From Dyadobacter sp. CY261 (GTDB lineage Bacteria > Bacteroidota > Bacteroidia > Cytophagales > Spirosomataceae), in contig NZ_JAKCPW010000004.1 of the NCBI RefSeq assembly GCF_021440085.1, forward strand, positions 522,699 through 586,698: a stretch of DNA of 64,000 bases, written 5' to 3'. A program made the position numbers and the translations under genes. The notes beneath the pieces are model-generated. The model was not told the origin of the DNA and did no database searches. It worked only from the letters and a program-made list of their open reading frames with translations. Of this stretch, positions 37,458 to 47,490 are shown in pieces. The first letter of the stretch is position 1; every line of letters starts with the position of its first letter.

Positions 37458-38792
37458 ATGCAACAACCCTCTACCCGAAACGAACTTTTCAAGATCCTGG
37501 GCGTCGGATTTGGCGTCGCCGTGACCGTCGGCGGCACCATTGGAACCGGCATTCTCCGGAAACCCGGTCCTATTGCCGCCCAACTTGGCGATTCCGGGTT
37601 GATCATGGTACTATGGGTCGCCGTGAGCCTGTACGCATTCCTGGGCACATTGTGCACGATCGAGCTCGGGACGTCCGTTCCGCGGGCAGGAGCCTGGTAC
37701 GTGTATGCGCAGCGGGCGTTCGGAAATTATGCCGGCTTCGTGGTCGGCATCAATAGCTGGCTTGGAACCTGCTCGGCTTTGGGTTTCGGCGTTTACACGA
37801 TGAGTGAATATCTGGCGCTGCTCATTCCCTCGTTGGTCGGTTACGAACCTTATGTCGCGGCGGCTATTCTGCTCGGGCTCACCGTTATACATTGGATCGG
37901 TTTGGCGTTAGCTAGCAGTTTTCAGAACATTATGAGCCTGCTGAAAGGTATTGGCCTGTTTGCATTCGTTGCGGTTTGCTATCTGTACGGAAATGAGGTT
38001 GCAGTGGAAGATGCGCAAGCTACAACCAGCAAAATCATTGAAACCGGCTCCTGGATAGCACCGGTGATTTTCTCTTTACAAGCCATATTTTACACTTATG
38101 ACGGCTGGCATACGGCGGCTTATTTCTCGGAAGAAGACCGCGACCCTTCCAAGAATCTGCCAAAATCGATGATAGGTGGGGTTTTGGTGATCATTGCCAT
38201 TTACCTGCTCTGCAACCTTGCGATCCTCCACGTGTTGCCCATGGACCAGCTCGCGCAATCCAAACTCGCTGCTGCAGATGCCATTACATTGATCTTCGGA
38301 GAAGGCTCGGGCAAGATCGTTACGCTATTCCTCATGATTTCTATTTTAGGAATTGTCAATGCTCAGTTGCTATTTAATCCCCGTGTGCTTTACTCGATGA
38401 GCCGCGACGGCTTATTCCTTAAATCGGGCGTGACCGTCAACCAGGGCGGAACGCCAGCGGTAGCAATGCTCATCACCTCGGCGGTTGCTATCACACTCAT
38501 TCTCATTGGGAAAGATGCAACAGAAAAGCTTTCGGATATCGCTACATTCTTTTTTGTATTGGGTTATACATCCGGCTTTGCATCGTTGCTGGCCCTGAGA
38601 AAAAATGAACCGGATTTGCCACGCCCCTGGAAGGTCCCGGCCTACCCTTTTCTGCCCATTTTAATGTTGATTTTATCCATCGCGTTTCTTGTAGGCGCAA
38701 TTGTACAAGATTTGCCGAGTAGCCAGTATGCACTGTTGTTTTTAGTAATCAGTTATCCGGTTTACTTGCTCGTCAGAAAACTGAACAGCTAG
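37458..38792 (+). CDS. APC-family amino acid permease
   Basis: 444 aa, 12 membrane segments. The start of helix 1 (GGTIGTGILRKPGPIAAQLG) carries the G-x-G-I-G-x-G-I type motif that binds the substrate backbone in APC transporters. Likely imports or exchanges amino acids. A cytoplasmic stretch (FSEEDRDPSKNLPKSMIGG) is also typical. Divergent from the histidine kinase, 102 bp apart, so the two may share a promoter region. Substrate cannot be told. Confidence 0.9.
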   Translation: MQQPSTRNELFKILGVGFGVAVTVGGTIGTGILRKPGPIAAQLGDSGLIMVLWVAVSLYAFLGTLCTIELGTSVPRAGAWYVYAQRAFGNYAGFVVGINSWLGTCSALGFGVYTMSEYLALLIPSLVGYEPYVAAAILLGLTVIHWIGLALASSFQNIMSLLKGIGLFAFVAVCYLYGNEVAVEDAQATTSKIIETGSWIAPVIFSLQAIFYTYDGWHTAAYFSEEDRDPSKNLPKSMIGGVLVIIAIYLLCNLAILHVLPMDQLAQSKLAAADAITLIFGEGSGKIVTLFLMISILGIVNAQLLFNPRVLYSMSRDGLFLKSGVTVNQGGTPAVAMLITSAVAITLILIGKDATEKLSDIATFFFVLGYTSGFASLLALRKNEPDLPRPWKVPAYPFLPILMLILSIAFLVGAIVQDLPSSQYALLFLVISYPVYLLVRKLNS

Positions 38793-38852
38793 CAAGTGTT
38801 TTTGCAATTTTTTTTTAAATAAATTGCATATATAACAAAACTACTTAGCGAT

Positions 38853-41288
38853 ATGCCGTGGAAAAAAAACCTCATCAACCTGACGCTAATTTCCGTCTTT
38901 ACAATATTCGCTTCGGCATATCAATGGTCGGAAGAAGACTTTATTCAATTTATTTCCGATAAATTAAATAAATACCGCGGCACATGGCCCGTTGAAAAAG
39001 CTTATCTCCACCTCGACAAACCGTATTATGTTACGGGCGACACGTTATGGTTCAAGGCATACCTTGCCGAAGGATCGCTGCATCTGGCTGACAGCGCAAG
39101 TAACCTGCTCTACGTGGATCTGATTGAGCAGCGCTCCGGCAACAACGCGGCATTAAGGCGTGTTCAAATGAGTGGCGGAGCCGGGCACGGCGAGTTCGTA
39201 CTGTCTGATTCCATTGCATCCGGGGCTTATACCATCCGGGCGTACACCAATTGGATGCGTAATTCACCCGAGGAGTTTTTCTTCCAGAAAAGTATATATG
39301 TATTTAATTATCAGGAAAATAAAGTTCAACCTAATGTGCCCGGGCCGGTTGATCTGCAATTTTTTCCGGAAGGCGGGCACCTCGTCGCTGACGTCAATAC
39401 ACGCATAGCCTTTAAAGCAGTTAATGCAACCGGATCCGGACAGGATGTCGCGGGCTTTGTGCTCTCACAAGGCGGCGATACCGTCGCTTCGTTTAAAAGC
39501 GAACATCTAGGAATGGGGCGGTTTCAATTCGCGGCCAAGGCAGGGGAGACCTACCAGGCATTTGTGCGGGGCGAAGGCGGAAAAATAACCGCCATTCCAT
39601 TTCCGAAAGTCGAAGATACCGGCTACACAATGGTGATCGACAATCTTTCTAACCCCCTCAAAATGAGGGTTATCGCCTATGCCAAAATGCCAGGAAAAAG
39701 CGAGATTCCCGTTCACATCGTTGGCCACGCCCGTGGCATTGTGGCATTTGTAGCGAAGGGAAAAATCGGCAGCCGCGGGCTCCTAATGCAACTGCCTACC
39801 ACTGAACTCCCCGACGGCATTACGCATCTGACCCTTTTCGATGACACCAACAAGCCGGTTTGCGAACGGCTGGTTTTCGTCAACCACGCCAGAAGTTTGC
39901 GGGTGGCTGTCAAGCCGTCGAAGCCGGAATACAAACCGCGTGAGAAGGTCAATCTCGAGGTGATGGTCACGGACTCGGCCGGAAAGCCTGTTGAAGCTAA
40001 TCTCTCGTTGGCTGTAACAGACGCAGGCCAGCTATTGCAACCAGCTTTCGCGCAGAATATTGTCTCTTATTTATTGCTCTCGTCTGATTTAAAAGGTAGT
40101 ATCGAACAGTCTGCCTACTATTTCGATCCGGAGAATTCTGAGCGGAAAATTCATCTCGACTATGTGATGATGACGCACGGTTGGACACGTTTTCGTTGGG
40201 AAGATGTGTTGAGCGACAGCATTCCGCCCGTAAAGAGATACGTCGAGCAAGGCATTACCCTGGAAGGCGATGCAAAGCGCAACAACAGAAAACTCACCGA
40301 AAAGACGGCGCTGTCGCTTTACCTCAGCAACGACAGCCTGAGCACATTCATGACATCCGAAACGGCCGAAAATGGCCATTTTACGATTTACAACCTGGTA
40401 TTTTCCGACTCCCTGCAACTCCGCTTACAAGGCATGAACAAAAAGGGTAACCAGAATTTATCGTTTGCAATCAACCCATTTGATCCGCCACGGGCTTCGG
40501 TCGTTAGGATTCCCTTTAAGCCAGTCACCGTCGATGCGCAACGGCTCGCCGATTTTCTCAAAAATGCTGCGCAAGACCAGGATATTGCCCGAAAAATTCG
40601 TGAAAGCCGAGAACGGCTTCTTCGGGAAGTGACGATCAAAGCCAAAAAAGAAAGCCCGCGTGATGCGCGAAAATTGTACAGCTCGGCTGACGCAACGCTG
40701 AAAGTAACGCAGCAAATGGCATCGGGTAATATGAGTGTCCTCGATATGCTGCAAGGCCGTGTCGCGGGCGTGTCGGTAACAGGCTCGGGCATGAATGCGG
40801 TTGTGTCTATCCGGGGCAACAGAGGAGAGCCGCTTTTCGTACTGGACGGTATGCCTGTGGACAAATCGCTGATTGCTTCGCTAAACGTTTACGATGTAGA
40901 GTCGATTGACGTTTTGAAAGGCCCGTCGGCGGCGATATTTGGCAGCAGGGGAGGCAATGGAGTTATCGCGGTGCTTACCAAGCGTGGAAATGACAATTAC
41001 GACTATTCGCAGGACATTGTTCCGGGTGTATTGGTGACCAAAATCGCCGGTTTTCACGTCCCACGCGAATTTTATTCCCCGAAATATGGCCCCGCCAATG
41101 CCCCAGATCCCACGCCTGATTTTCGCTCGACGATTTTCTGGGCACCTATGCTCCATACCGGTCGCGATGGAAAGGCTCGTGTGAGCTACTATCACTCGGA
41201 TGCGACAAGTCCTGCGGAAATCCAGGTTGAGGTTCTGAGCCCGACAGGTCAGCCGGGTTTTGGGAAATCGGCCTATTCCGTGCGATAG
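38853..41288 (+). CDS. MG2/TonB-plug domain surface protein without barrel
   Basis: 811 aa. Starts with a hydrophobic signal (residues 1-23). An MG2-like (alpha-2-macroglobulin type) region follows: KAYLHLDKPYYVTGDTLWFK at the start and LEVMVTDSAGKPVEANLSLAV at about 370. A TonB plug-like domain lies near 625-720 (GRVAGVSV, SIRGNRGEPLFVLDGMPV and GSRGGNGVIAVLTK). There is no downstream 22-strand barrel, so it is not a true TonB receptor; these proteins are common in Bacteroidota and are thought to be surface or periplasmic carriers with a plug. The stop lies inside a tandem repeat. Confidence 0.85.
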   Translation: MPWKKNLINLTLISVFTIFASAYQWSEEDFIQFISDKLNKYRGTWPVEKAYLHLDKPYYVTGDTLWFKAYLAEGSLHLADSASNLLYVDLIEQRSGNNAALRRVQMSGGAGHGEFVLSDSIASGAYTIRAYTNWMRNSPEEFFFQKSIYVFNYQENKVQPNVPGPVDLQFFPEGGHLVADVNTRIAFKAVNATGSGQDVAGFVLSQGGDTVASFKSEHLGMGRFQFAAKAGETYQAFVRGEGGKITAIPFPKVEDTGYTMVIDNLSNPLKMRVIAYAKMPGKSEIPVHIVGHARGIVAFVAKGKIGSRGLLMQLPTTELPDGITHLTLFDDTNKPVCERLVFVNHARSLRVAVKPSKPEYKPREKVNLEVMVTDSAGKPVEANLSLAVTDAGQLLQPAFAQNIVSYLLLSSDLKGSIEQSAYYFDPENSERKIHLDYVMMTHGWTRFRWEDVLSDSIPPVKRYVEQGITLEGDAKRNNRKLTEKTALSLYLSNDSLSTFMTSETAENGHFTIYNLVFSDSLQLRLQGMNKKGNQNLSFAINPFDPPRASVVRIPFKPVTVDAQRLADFLKNAAQDQDIARKIRESRERLLREVTIKAKKESPRDARKLYSSADATLKVTQQMASGNMSVLDMLQGRVAGVSVTGSGMNAVVSIRGNRGEPLFVLDGMPVDKSLIASLNVYDVESIDVLKGPSAAIFGSRGGNGVIAVLTKRGNDNYDYSQDIVPGVLVTKIAGFHVPREFYSPKYGPANAPDPTPDFRSTIFWAPMLHTGRDGKARVSYYHSDATSPAEIQVEVLSPTGQPGFGKSAYSVR

Positions 41289-41322
41289 CCGCTATGCGAT
41301 AGCCGCTATGCGATAGCCGCTA
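41281..41322. repeat. Three tandem copies of a 14 bp repeat
   Basis: TGCGATAGCCGCTA occurs three times back to back with no mismatch. The stop codon of the plug-domain gene (TAG, 41286-41288) lies in the first copy. Each copy contains a small inverted repeat (ATAGC-C-GCTAT across unit borders). Confidence 0.9.
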
Positions 41323-41469
41323 TTTTGGCATAAGATTATGAACATTTCCACGTTAGTATACTTATTTGCATAGACATTTGGGCTGAGCATACACACAAAA
41401 TTTGGTAACTTTGTTATTTACACTGAAATAGCCGGTCATGTCCCACGATCTGATGGCGCGCGATTATAT

Positions 41470-43218
41470 ATGAGGACCGAATATTTGAAACTAACCCTTC
41501 TTATTTGCCTGGTTTCGGCCTCCTGGCTGGCGGTACCGGCGGACGCGCAACGCCGTAAGGATCGTGATAAGCAGGATGAAAAGGAGGACGCTGTTTCCGC
41601 CAGGCTGGCTGTGGAGACGATTGCAGCGGATGGGATGAAATTCATGATGAAAGACGAGGCCGACCGTGCATTGCCGGTATTTGAAAAACTCGTCGGCATA
41701 AAGCCACAGGACCCTGCCTCTCATTATCTCCTTGCCACGGCGCTGATCAAGCTTGAAAAATATGACGACGCGATCAATGCTTCTAAGAAAGCTTTTGACC
41801 TCGACAAAGACAATATCTTTTACGCCCAGCAGCTCGGCGATCTATATGCCAAGCGCCGGAAATATGCTGAAGCAGCGCAAATCTACGAAACGCTGGTTGC
41901 CAAAAGTCCCGAAAACATCGAATACGGCATTGAGCTGGCAGCCGTATATGTTTTCAACGACCAGTTCGACAAGGCCATTGAGACTTACAATAAGCTCGAA
42001 AAGTCAATGGGTGTGACCGAAGAAATCACCCATCAAAAACAGCAACTTTATCTCCGCCAGAATAATCTCGAGAAAGCGTTGGCAGAGGCCAAAAAACTCA
42101 TTGAAGCAGAGCCCGGCGAAGTAGCATACCGGGTAGAACTAGCCGAAATGCTGATCGCGAATGACAGGATCGTAGAAGCGGTAGCGCCTTTGGAAGAAGC
42201 ATTGAAAATCAACCCCGACGAAGCGCAGGCGCATGTGCTGCTGGCGGACATCTACCGTCGCAATGGCGATGTGCAGAAATGTAATCAGGAGCTCAAATTG
42301 GTTTTTGCCAATCCCAATCTCGATGCAGATCCCAAAATCCGGGTACTTTCGGGCTATCTGACAATGCTCAAAACCGAAAGTGAGGTCAATGAGGCCGTTT
42401 CTTTGGCTAAGCAGCTTTCCGAAACGCATCCCAACGAATCCAAAGCGATGGTGATCTACGCAGATTTGCTGACACGGCAGGGGAAAAAGGCGGAGGCGCG
42501 GGAGTTGTATCTTAAAGCCGTACGTAATGATCCCAATGTATTTCAGGTCTGGGGTGCGATCGTGCAGCTCGACGGCGACCTCAGTCAGGTCGATAGTATG
42601 CTCGTCCATACCGAGAAAGCATTGGAGCTGTTTCCGAATCAGGGGATGTTCTGGTACTACAACGGAACGGCGCATTTGATGAAAAAAAACTTTAAGGAAG
42701 CTATCTCATCGCTGGAAGAGAGCCTTAAACTGATGGGCGACAATCCACAACTGGTGCCTATTATCCACGGCCAGCTTGGCGATGCATTTAATGGCACGGG
42801 GGACCACGACAAATCCGACGCAGCGTACGACCTCGCGCTGAAAGCCAATCCCGATAATGATCATGTTCTGAACAATTACAGCTATTTTCTTTCCCTGCGA
42901 AAGGAAAAACTCGACCTCGCACTTAAAATGTCGGAAAGGCTCGTGCAACAGCATCAAAGCAACCCTACTTACCTCGACACCTATGCATGGGTGTTGTATA
43001 TTCGCAAAGACTACAAAAAAGCCAAGGAATTCCTCGAAAAGGCAATGCTCGACAGCAGCGCGGTTAGTGGCACAATTGTTGAGCATTATGGAGATGTGCT
43101 GTTCAAATTAGGAGAACGGGACAATGCGGTGGCCCAATGGAAAAAAGCCAAAAGAATGGGAGAGACCACCGAACTTCTTGACAAAAAAATAGCGACAGGT
43201 GCATTACATGAGCAATAA
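41470..43218 (+). CDS. Exported TPR-repeat protein, first gene of an envelope cluster
   Basis: 582 aa. Signal peptide (1-26, ending ADAQ), then a charged stretch RRKDRDKQDEKED, then about ten TPR repeats across residues 45-570 (EKYDDAINASKKAFDLDKDN, RKYAEAAQIYETLVAKSPEN and others). Likely a periplasmic scaffold. A TAACTTTG promoter element lies at 41406-41413. The next gene overlaps by 11 bp and encodes a DUF4292 lipoprotein, then an EnvC-like protein follows; such an order is typical for the Cytophagales envelope and suggests joint action in cell wall or lipoprotein handling. Confidence 0.88.
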   Translation: MRTEYLKLTLLICLVSASWLAVPADAQRRKDRDKQDEKEDAVSARLAVETIAADGMKFMMKDEADRALPVFEKLVGIKPQDPASHYLLATALIKLEKYDDAINASKKAFDLDKDNIFYAQQLGDLYAKRRKYAEAAQIYETLVAKSPENIEYGIELAAVYVFNDQFDKAIETYNKLEKSMGVTEEITHQKQQLYLRQNNLEKALAEAKKLIEAEPGEVAYRVELAEMLIANDRIVEAVAPLEEALKINPDEAQAHVLLADIYRRNGDVQKCNQELKLVFANPNLDADPKIRVLSGYLTMLKTESEVNEAVSLAKQLSETHPNESKAMVIYADLLTRQGKKAEARELYLKAVRNDPNVFQVWGAIVQLDGDLSQVDSMLVHTEKALELFPNQGMFWYYNGTAHLMKKNFKEAISSLEESLKLMGDNPQLVPIIHGQLGDAFNGTGDHDKSDAAYDLALKANPDNDHVLNNYSYFLSLRKEKLDLALKMSERLVQQHQSNPTYLDTYAWVLYIRKDYKKAKEFLEKAMLDSSAVSGTIVEHYGDVLFKLGERDNAVAQWKKAKRMGETTELLDKKIATGALHEQ

Positions 43219-44053
43219 AATTACGATCGGGCTGTTGGCCATGTGTCTTACATGGTTCGCAGCTTGTCATAAACCACGTTCTTCCAAAAATACTTCCCAG
43301 AGCTCGTCCGGCGACACAACACTGATCACCAAAGGTACGGAACCGACAGATTCTGTCACAGCCGCGCCCAACGCGGGCGAATCAATGCCAGAGGTAAAGG
43401 TTAGTGAGGTTGATTTTGATTATCTGACGGCCAAATCCAAGTTTTCGTTTAAAAGTGCAAAACAGGATTTCGACAACACGAACGTCAACATCCGCATGAA
43501 AAAGGACAGCATTATCTGGCTTTCCGTGACTGGCGTCGGTCTCGAGGTAGCGCGGGGTGTTATCACGCGGGATTCCATTGTGTTTATGGACAAAATCCAC
43601 CGCGATTACTTCGTGTTCAACTACGAGCAACTGAGCAAACAATACAATTTCGACCTCAATTTCGACCTTCTTCAATCGGTCGTTATCGGTAATATGCCTT
43701 TTGAGATGCAGGGTGACGGCCGTTTTGTGAAGGAGAATGATTTTTATATCCTCAAACAGCTCGTTAACCGACTGGAGGTGGACAATTATATTGCCGAAAA
43801 GAATCAGAAACTCTCCCGACTGAAGGCAACCGAGCTGCCTACTCAGAATACGTTTACGCTGGATTATGAGGATTTCAGGGAAGTCAGCAGTTTTCTATTT
43901 CCTTTTACGAGCCTCATCAATCTAAATGTTCTTTCCAAAGACCAACAAATGAAGGAAACGACCATGCGCCTCAAACACAGCAAGGTCGAATTGGTGAACA
44001 AGAGCCCCGGTTTTCCCTTCAATGTTCCTTCGAGCTACAAGCGTAAAAGGTAA
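43208..44053 (+). CDS. DUF4292 family lipoprotein
   Basis: 281 aa from the ATG at 43208. Lipoprotein signal with lipobox FAAC (Cys at about residue 19), a Ser/Thr-rich linker, then a DUF4292 domain (VSEVDFDYLTAKSKFSFKS, IRMKKDSIIWLSVTGVGLEV and IHRDYFVFNYEQLSKQYN). DUF4292 resembles LolA/LolB-like lipid-binding folds, so a role in lipoprotein or lipid transfer is plausible. The start overlaps the TPR gene end by 11 bp. Confidence 0.9.
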   Translation: MSNKITIGLLAMCLTWFAACHKPRSSKNTSQSSSGDTTLITKGTEPTDSVTAAPNAGESMPEVKVSEVDFDYLTAKSKFSFKSAKQDFDNTNVNIRMKKDSIIWLSVTGVGLEVARGVITRDSIVFMDKIHRDYFVFNYEQLSKQYNFDLNFDLLQSVVIGNMPFEMQGDGRFVKENDFYILKQLVNRLEVDNYIAEKNQKLSRLKATELPTQNTFTLDYEDFREVSSFLFPFTSLINLNVLSKDQQMKETTMRLKHSKVELVNKSPGFPFNVPSSYKRKR

Positions 44054-44118
44054 AATACAGAAAGTCTGCTTAACTTTGCTGGCTGTGAAATGTATTTTTG
44101 GCCGCAAGAATCAACTTT

Positions 44119-45459
44119 ATGCCCTTTCTTACCCCTGGTAGCCGTCGTTTTTGGTTAATGCTTACATTCATGCTTTGTGTGTGCGCAGGTGCATTTGCGC
44201 AAAAGACCCGCGAGCAACTTGAACGCGAAAAAGCAGAAAACCAGGGCAAGATCAAGGAAATTCAGAACATTTTGAAGCAGACTTCTTCCCAAAAGAACGT
44301 TAACCTCGGCCAGCTGAAAGCCCTTAACCAGCAAATTAATACCTACAAAAGGCAAATAGACCTCCTTACCGACGACCTCGAAATCCTTGATCGTGAGCTA
44401 AAAGTCCTCGAAAAACGGCGCCAGTCGCTCGATAGTAGCCTCGCGGTATTGAAAGAGGAGTACGGACATATGATTTATGAGGCTTCCAAACGGAACGCCT
44501 ATTTCAACCAGCTTGTTTTTCTTTTTTCGGCGGGGACTTTCAACCAGCTTGTGCTTCGGTACAAGTATCTGAAACAATATACCGAAGCGCGGCAAGGAAG
44601 GGCTAAGGAAATTGATGTATTGCAAAAGCAGGTAATAGCTGAACGACAACGCATTACCTCCAAAAAGAATCAGCAAAAAAATGTGCTCGACACTCGGCTC
44701 ACAGAAAATAACAAGCTGGAAGGCCTGAAAACGAAGCAGAACGAAGTAATCCAGGAGCTATCGCAGAAGGAAGTCGAACTGAGGAAGCAAATTGCAGAAA
44801 ATAAGCGCGCTACCGACCTTTTAGAATCCAGTATCCGGCGGATTGCCGAGCGTGAGCGTCGCGAACGTATCGAAAGGGAACGGCGCGAGCGCGAGGAAAG
44901 GGAAGCCCGCCGCAAAGCTGAACGTGAACGCATTGCCCGCGAGAATGCCGAGCGCGAGAAAAAAGGCGAGGCGGCCGTAGAAGCTCCGAAGGAAGTGGAG
45001 GAAGCGCCGGTTACTTCAAGCGGCATGAACGAGGAGGAAACCACATTGGCTTCGTCGTTCACGGCTTCGCAAAACCGCCTTCCCTGGCCAGTGAAGGGCT
45101 TTGTTTCCAGCCATTTCGGTCAGCGCCCACACGCGGTATTGAAAGGAGTGATGGTGGATAACCTGGGGATAGACATTCAAACGGCCGCTGGCGAGCCGGT
45201 ACGGTCGGTATACGATGGAACCGTCCTCGACGTAACCGAGCTTCCTGGAATGGGCAGCGTGGTGGCGATACAGCACGGTAACTATATGACAATTTATGCT
45301 AAAATGTCCGGCGTGGCTGTTCGCGCAGGGCAAAAAGTGAAGGCGCGGGAAAATATCGGGCGGGTAGCCACCGACAGCGACGGGACTTCGGAATTGCAAT
45401 TCCAGATCTGGAAAAACACCTCCCGCTTGAATCCGGAAAACTGGCTGCTACACAGGTAA
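44119..45459 (+). CDS. EnvC-like murein hydrolase activator with degenerate LytM domain
   Basis: 446 aa from the ATG at 44119; the longer TTG frame is rejected. Signal peptide ending AFAQ, then a long coiled coil (about residues 20-230, KTREQLEREKAENQGKIKEI and on) and an Arg/Glu-rich stretch (about 235-295). A C-terminal LytM domain follows (WPVKGFVSSHFGQ to ENWLLHR). The zinc ligands are absent: the usual HxxxD site reads NLGIDI, the usual YxH site reads YAKMSG, and the usual HxH site reads ELQFQI. E. coli EnvC lacks the same ligands and activates amidases. So this protein is predicted to activate a cell-wall amidase in division. It is the last gene of the TPR-DUF4292-EnvC cluster. Confidence 0.9.
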   Translation: MPFLTPGSRRFWLMLTFMLCVCAGAFAQKTREQLEREKAENQGKIKEIQNILKQTSSQKNVNLGQLKALNQQINTYKRQIDLLTDDLEILDRELKVLEKRRQSLDSSLAVLKEEYGHMIYEASKRNAYFNQLVFLFSAGTFNQLVLRYKYLKQYTEARQGRAKEIDVLQKQVIAERQRITSKKNQQKNVLDTRLTENNKLEGLKTKQNEVIQELSQKEVELRKQIAENKRATDLLESSIRRIAERERRERIERERREREEREARRKAERERIARENAEREKKGEAAVEAPKEVEEAPVTSSGMNEEETTLASSFTASQNRLPWPVKGFVSSHFGQRPHAVLKGVMVDNLGIDIQTAAGEPVRSVYDGTVLDVTELPGMGSVVAIQHGNYMTIYAKMSGVAVRAGQKVKARENIGRVATDSDGTSELQFQIWKNTSRLNPENWLLHR

Positions 45460-45582
45460 TGCGTATCGCCACACCTGCAACACGTCTGACCCAATGGCCA
45501 TACCTGATCACACACAATAACACCTGACCATTTCAAGCCGGTTAGATTTTTTGAATTTTGATGACCAATACCGATAACCACC

Positions 45583-46401
45583 ATGTCTGTACATACTGCT
45601 GATATTAAGCGCATTACGACCCACGTGATTCAGGCGATGAAAAACCGGGGAGAGAAAATATCATGTCTTACTGCCTACGATTATTCCATGGCGGGAATCG
45701 TAGATGCCGCGGGTGTGGAACTTATTCTTGTAGGTGACTCGGCCTCCAATGTAATGGCCGGACACGAAACAACCTTGCCCATTACGATCGACCAGATGAT
45801 TTACCATGCATCATCGGTAGTAAGGGCCGTAAAGCGCGCGCTGGTGGTAGTGGATCTGCCGTTTGGTTCCTACCAGGGCAATTCACGCGAGGCATTGAAC
45901 TCCGCGATCCGCATTATGAAAGAATCTGGCGCACATGCTGTAAAACTGGAAGGCGGACTTGAAATCAAGGAGTCGGTGACACGTATCCTCAGCGCCGGCG
46001 TGCCCGTTATGGGGCATTTGGGGCTTACGCCGCAATCTATTTACAAATTCGGGACTTATACAGTCCGTGCAAAGCAGGAAGCCGAGGCACAAAAGCTGCT
46101 GGAAGATGCCAAAATGCTCGAAGAAGTAGGTTGCTTTTCAGTGGTTCTTGAAAAAATCCCTGCTACATTGACCAAACAGGTTTCCGAAAGCATTCAAATA
46201 CCTACGATCGGAATTGGTGCGGGGCCACATGCCGATGGCCAGGTGCTTGTAATCCATGATCTGCTAGGCATTAACAAGGCCTTCAAACCACGCTTCCTAC
46301 GTCACTATGCCGATTTGAACGGCATCATGACCGATGCCATCTCCAATTACATTAAGGATGTAAAGGGAAAGTCATTCCCGAACGAACAGGAATCATATTG
46401 A
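45583..46401 (+). CDS. panB: 3-methyl-2-oxobutanoate hydroxymethyltransferase
   Basis: First step of pantothenate synthesis: adds a hydroxymethyl group from methylene-tetrahydrofolate to alpha-ketoisovalerate. 272 aa, normal length. Motifs: [34 protein letters not shown] (metal-binding Asp), [30 protein letters not shown] and [17 protein letters not shown]. The next gene begins 27 bp later. No panC is present in the window. Confidence 0.95.
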   Translation: MSVHTADIKRITTHVIQAMKNRGEKISCLTAYDYSMAGIVDAAGVELILVGDSASNVMAGHETTLPITIDQMIYHASSVVRAVKRALVVVDLPFGSYQGNSREALNSAIRIMKESGAHAVKLEGGLEIKESVTRILSAGVPVMGHLGLTPQSIYKFGTYTVRAKQEAEAQKLLEDAKMLEEVGCFSVVLEKIPATLTKQVSESIQIPTIGIGAGPHADGQVLVIHDLLGINKAFKPRFLRHYADLNGIMTDAISNYIKDVKGKSFPNEQESY

Positions 46402-46428
46402 CCTTTTAAAAAGTATTAAATTAATAAT

Positions 46429-47160
46429 ATGGCTAACAAACCATTTCGGGTCGTTTACGAGGATAATCACCTGATCATCGTCAATAAAGAGCCTGGAATC
46501 CTGGTTCAGGCCGATGTTACCGGCGATAAATGTCTTCTTGACCTGGTTAAAGACTACATCAAGGATACCTATCATAAACCTGGCGCAGTATTTCTCGGCA
46601 CCGTTCACCGCCTGGACCGCCCTGTCAGCGGTCTGGTAGTCTTTGCACGTACGTCTAAGGCGCTAGAGCGCATGAACGAAATTTTCCGCAAGCGCGACGT
46701 TCAGAAAACTTACTGGGCCGTTGTCAGGAACAAACCAGCGGAGAAGAAAGGCAAACTTGTGCATTGGCTTACTAAAAACGAGGCCCGTAACATCACTACG
46801 GCACACGATGAGGAAGTGCCGGGCTCGCAACGCGCCGAGTTATCGTACCGCTGGATGGGGGAAATCAACAAATTCCATTTGCTGGAAGTTATGCCTATAA
46901 CAGGTCGTCCGCACCAGATCCGTGTGCAATTGGCATCGATGAACTGCCCGATTCGCGGGGATGTGAAATACGGCTATCCCAAAGGAAACCCCGATGGCAG
47001 CATTAATCTCCATGCCCGCCGATTGTATTTCGAGCATCCCATTAAAAAAGAGCCGGTTATCTGCCGTGCGGGCCTTCCAAACGATCCGTTCTGGGAAGAA
47101 TTCCTAACTTTGGATAAAGAGGTGATCAAACCCGAGCACCTCGACTTCTTTCACGAGTAA
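46429..47160 (+). CDS. RluA-family pseudouridine synthase
   Basis: 243 aa. Catalytic Asp motif HRLDRPVSGLVVFARTS (about residue 65), VNKEPGILVQ near the start and PITGRPHQIRVQLAS at about 160. No S4 domain. Target RNA unknown. It differs clearly from the other RluA-type synthase of this window at 25775. It lies between panB and a DUF6787 gene (5 bp gap), probably in one operon. Confidence 0.92.
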   Translation: MANKPFRVVYEDNHLIIVNKEPGILVQADVTGDKCLLDLVKDYIKDTYHKPGAVFLGTVHRLDRPVSGLVVFARTSKALERMNEIFRKRDVQKTYWAVVRNKPAEKKGKLVHWLTKNEARNITTAHDEEVPGSQRAELSYRWMGEINKFHLLEVMPITGRPHQIRVQLASMNCPIRGDVKYGYPKGNPDGSINLHARRLYFEHPIKKEPVICRAGLPNDPFWEEFLTLDKEVIKPEHLDFFHE

Positions 47161-47165
47161 TCTCC

Positions 47166-47489
47166 ATGATCGAAAAACTGAAACAGCGCTGGAACGTCAG
47201 GAATGGATGGGATGTCCTCATCATTCTGGTCGTTTTTGCCTGCACCGGTTTTTCGGTCCTCTATGTAAAAAAATGGCTTTTTGAGCTGATCGGGCTTACA
47301 AAAGAATCTTCCGGCTGGCTTCGCTGGGGAGTGAATATCCTCATCATCCTACCGTTATATCAGGTCATTTTGCTTGCCTGGGGCTTGATTTTTGGTAGAT
47401 TTTCATTCTTTTGGGAATTTGAGAAACGTATGTTTAGTCGGATAGGAGGATTATTCCGTTCCAAAAAGGCTGAAACGAAGGCGGAGTAG
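47166..47489 (+). CDS. DUF6787-like small membrane protein
   Basis: 107 aa with two hydrophobic segments (about 16-40 and 55-78) and a lysine-rich tail (RSKKAETKAE). I recognise the pattern LKQRWNVRNGWDVLIILVVF from a small conserved Bacteroidota family near pseudouridine synthase genes. It begins 5 bp after that gene and ends 1 bp before the convergent CehA-type gene. Function unknown. Confidence 0.75.
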   Translation: MIEKLKQRWNVRNGWDVLIILVVFACTGFSVLYVKKWLFELIGLTKESSGWLRWGVNILIILPLYQVILLAWGLIFGRFSFFWEFEKRMFSRIGGLFRSKKAETKAE

Positions 47490-47490
47490 C

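Noticed and set aside
38795..38845. AT-rich inverted repeat GCAATTT/AAATTGC after the permease gene
   Set aside because: Short, AT-only arms with a long A/T loop; too weak to call a terminator.
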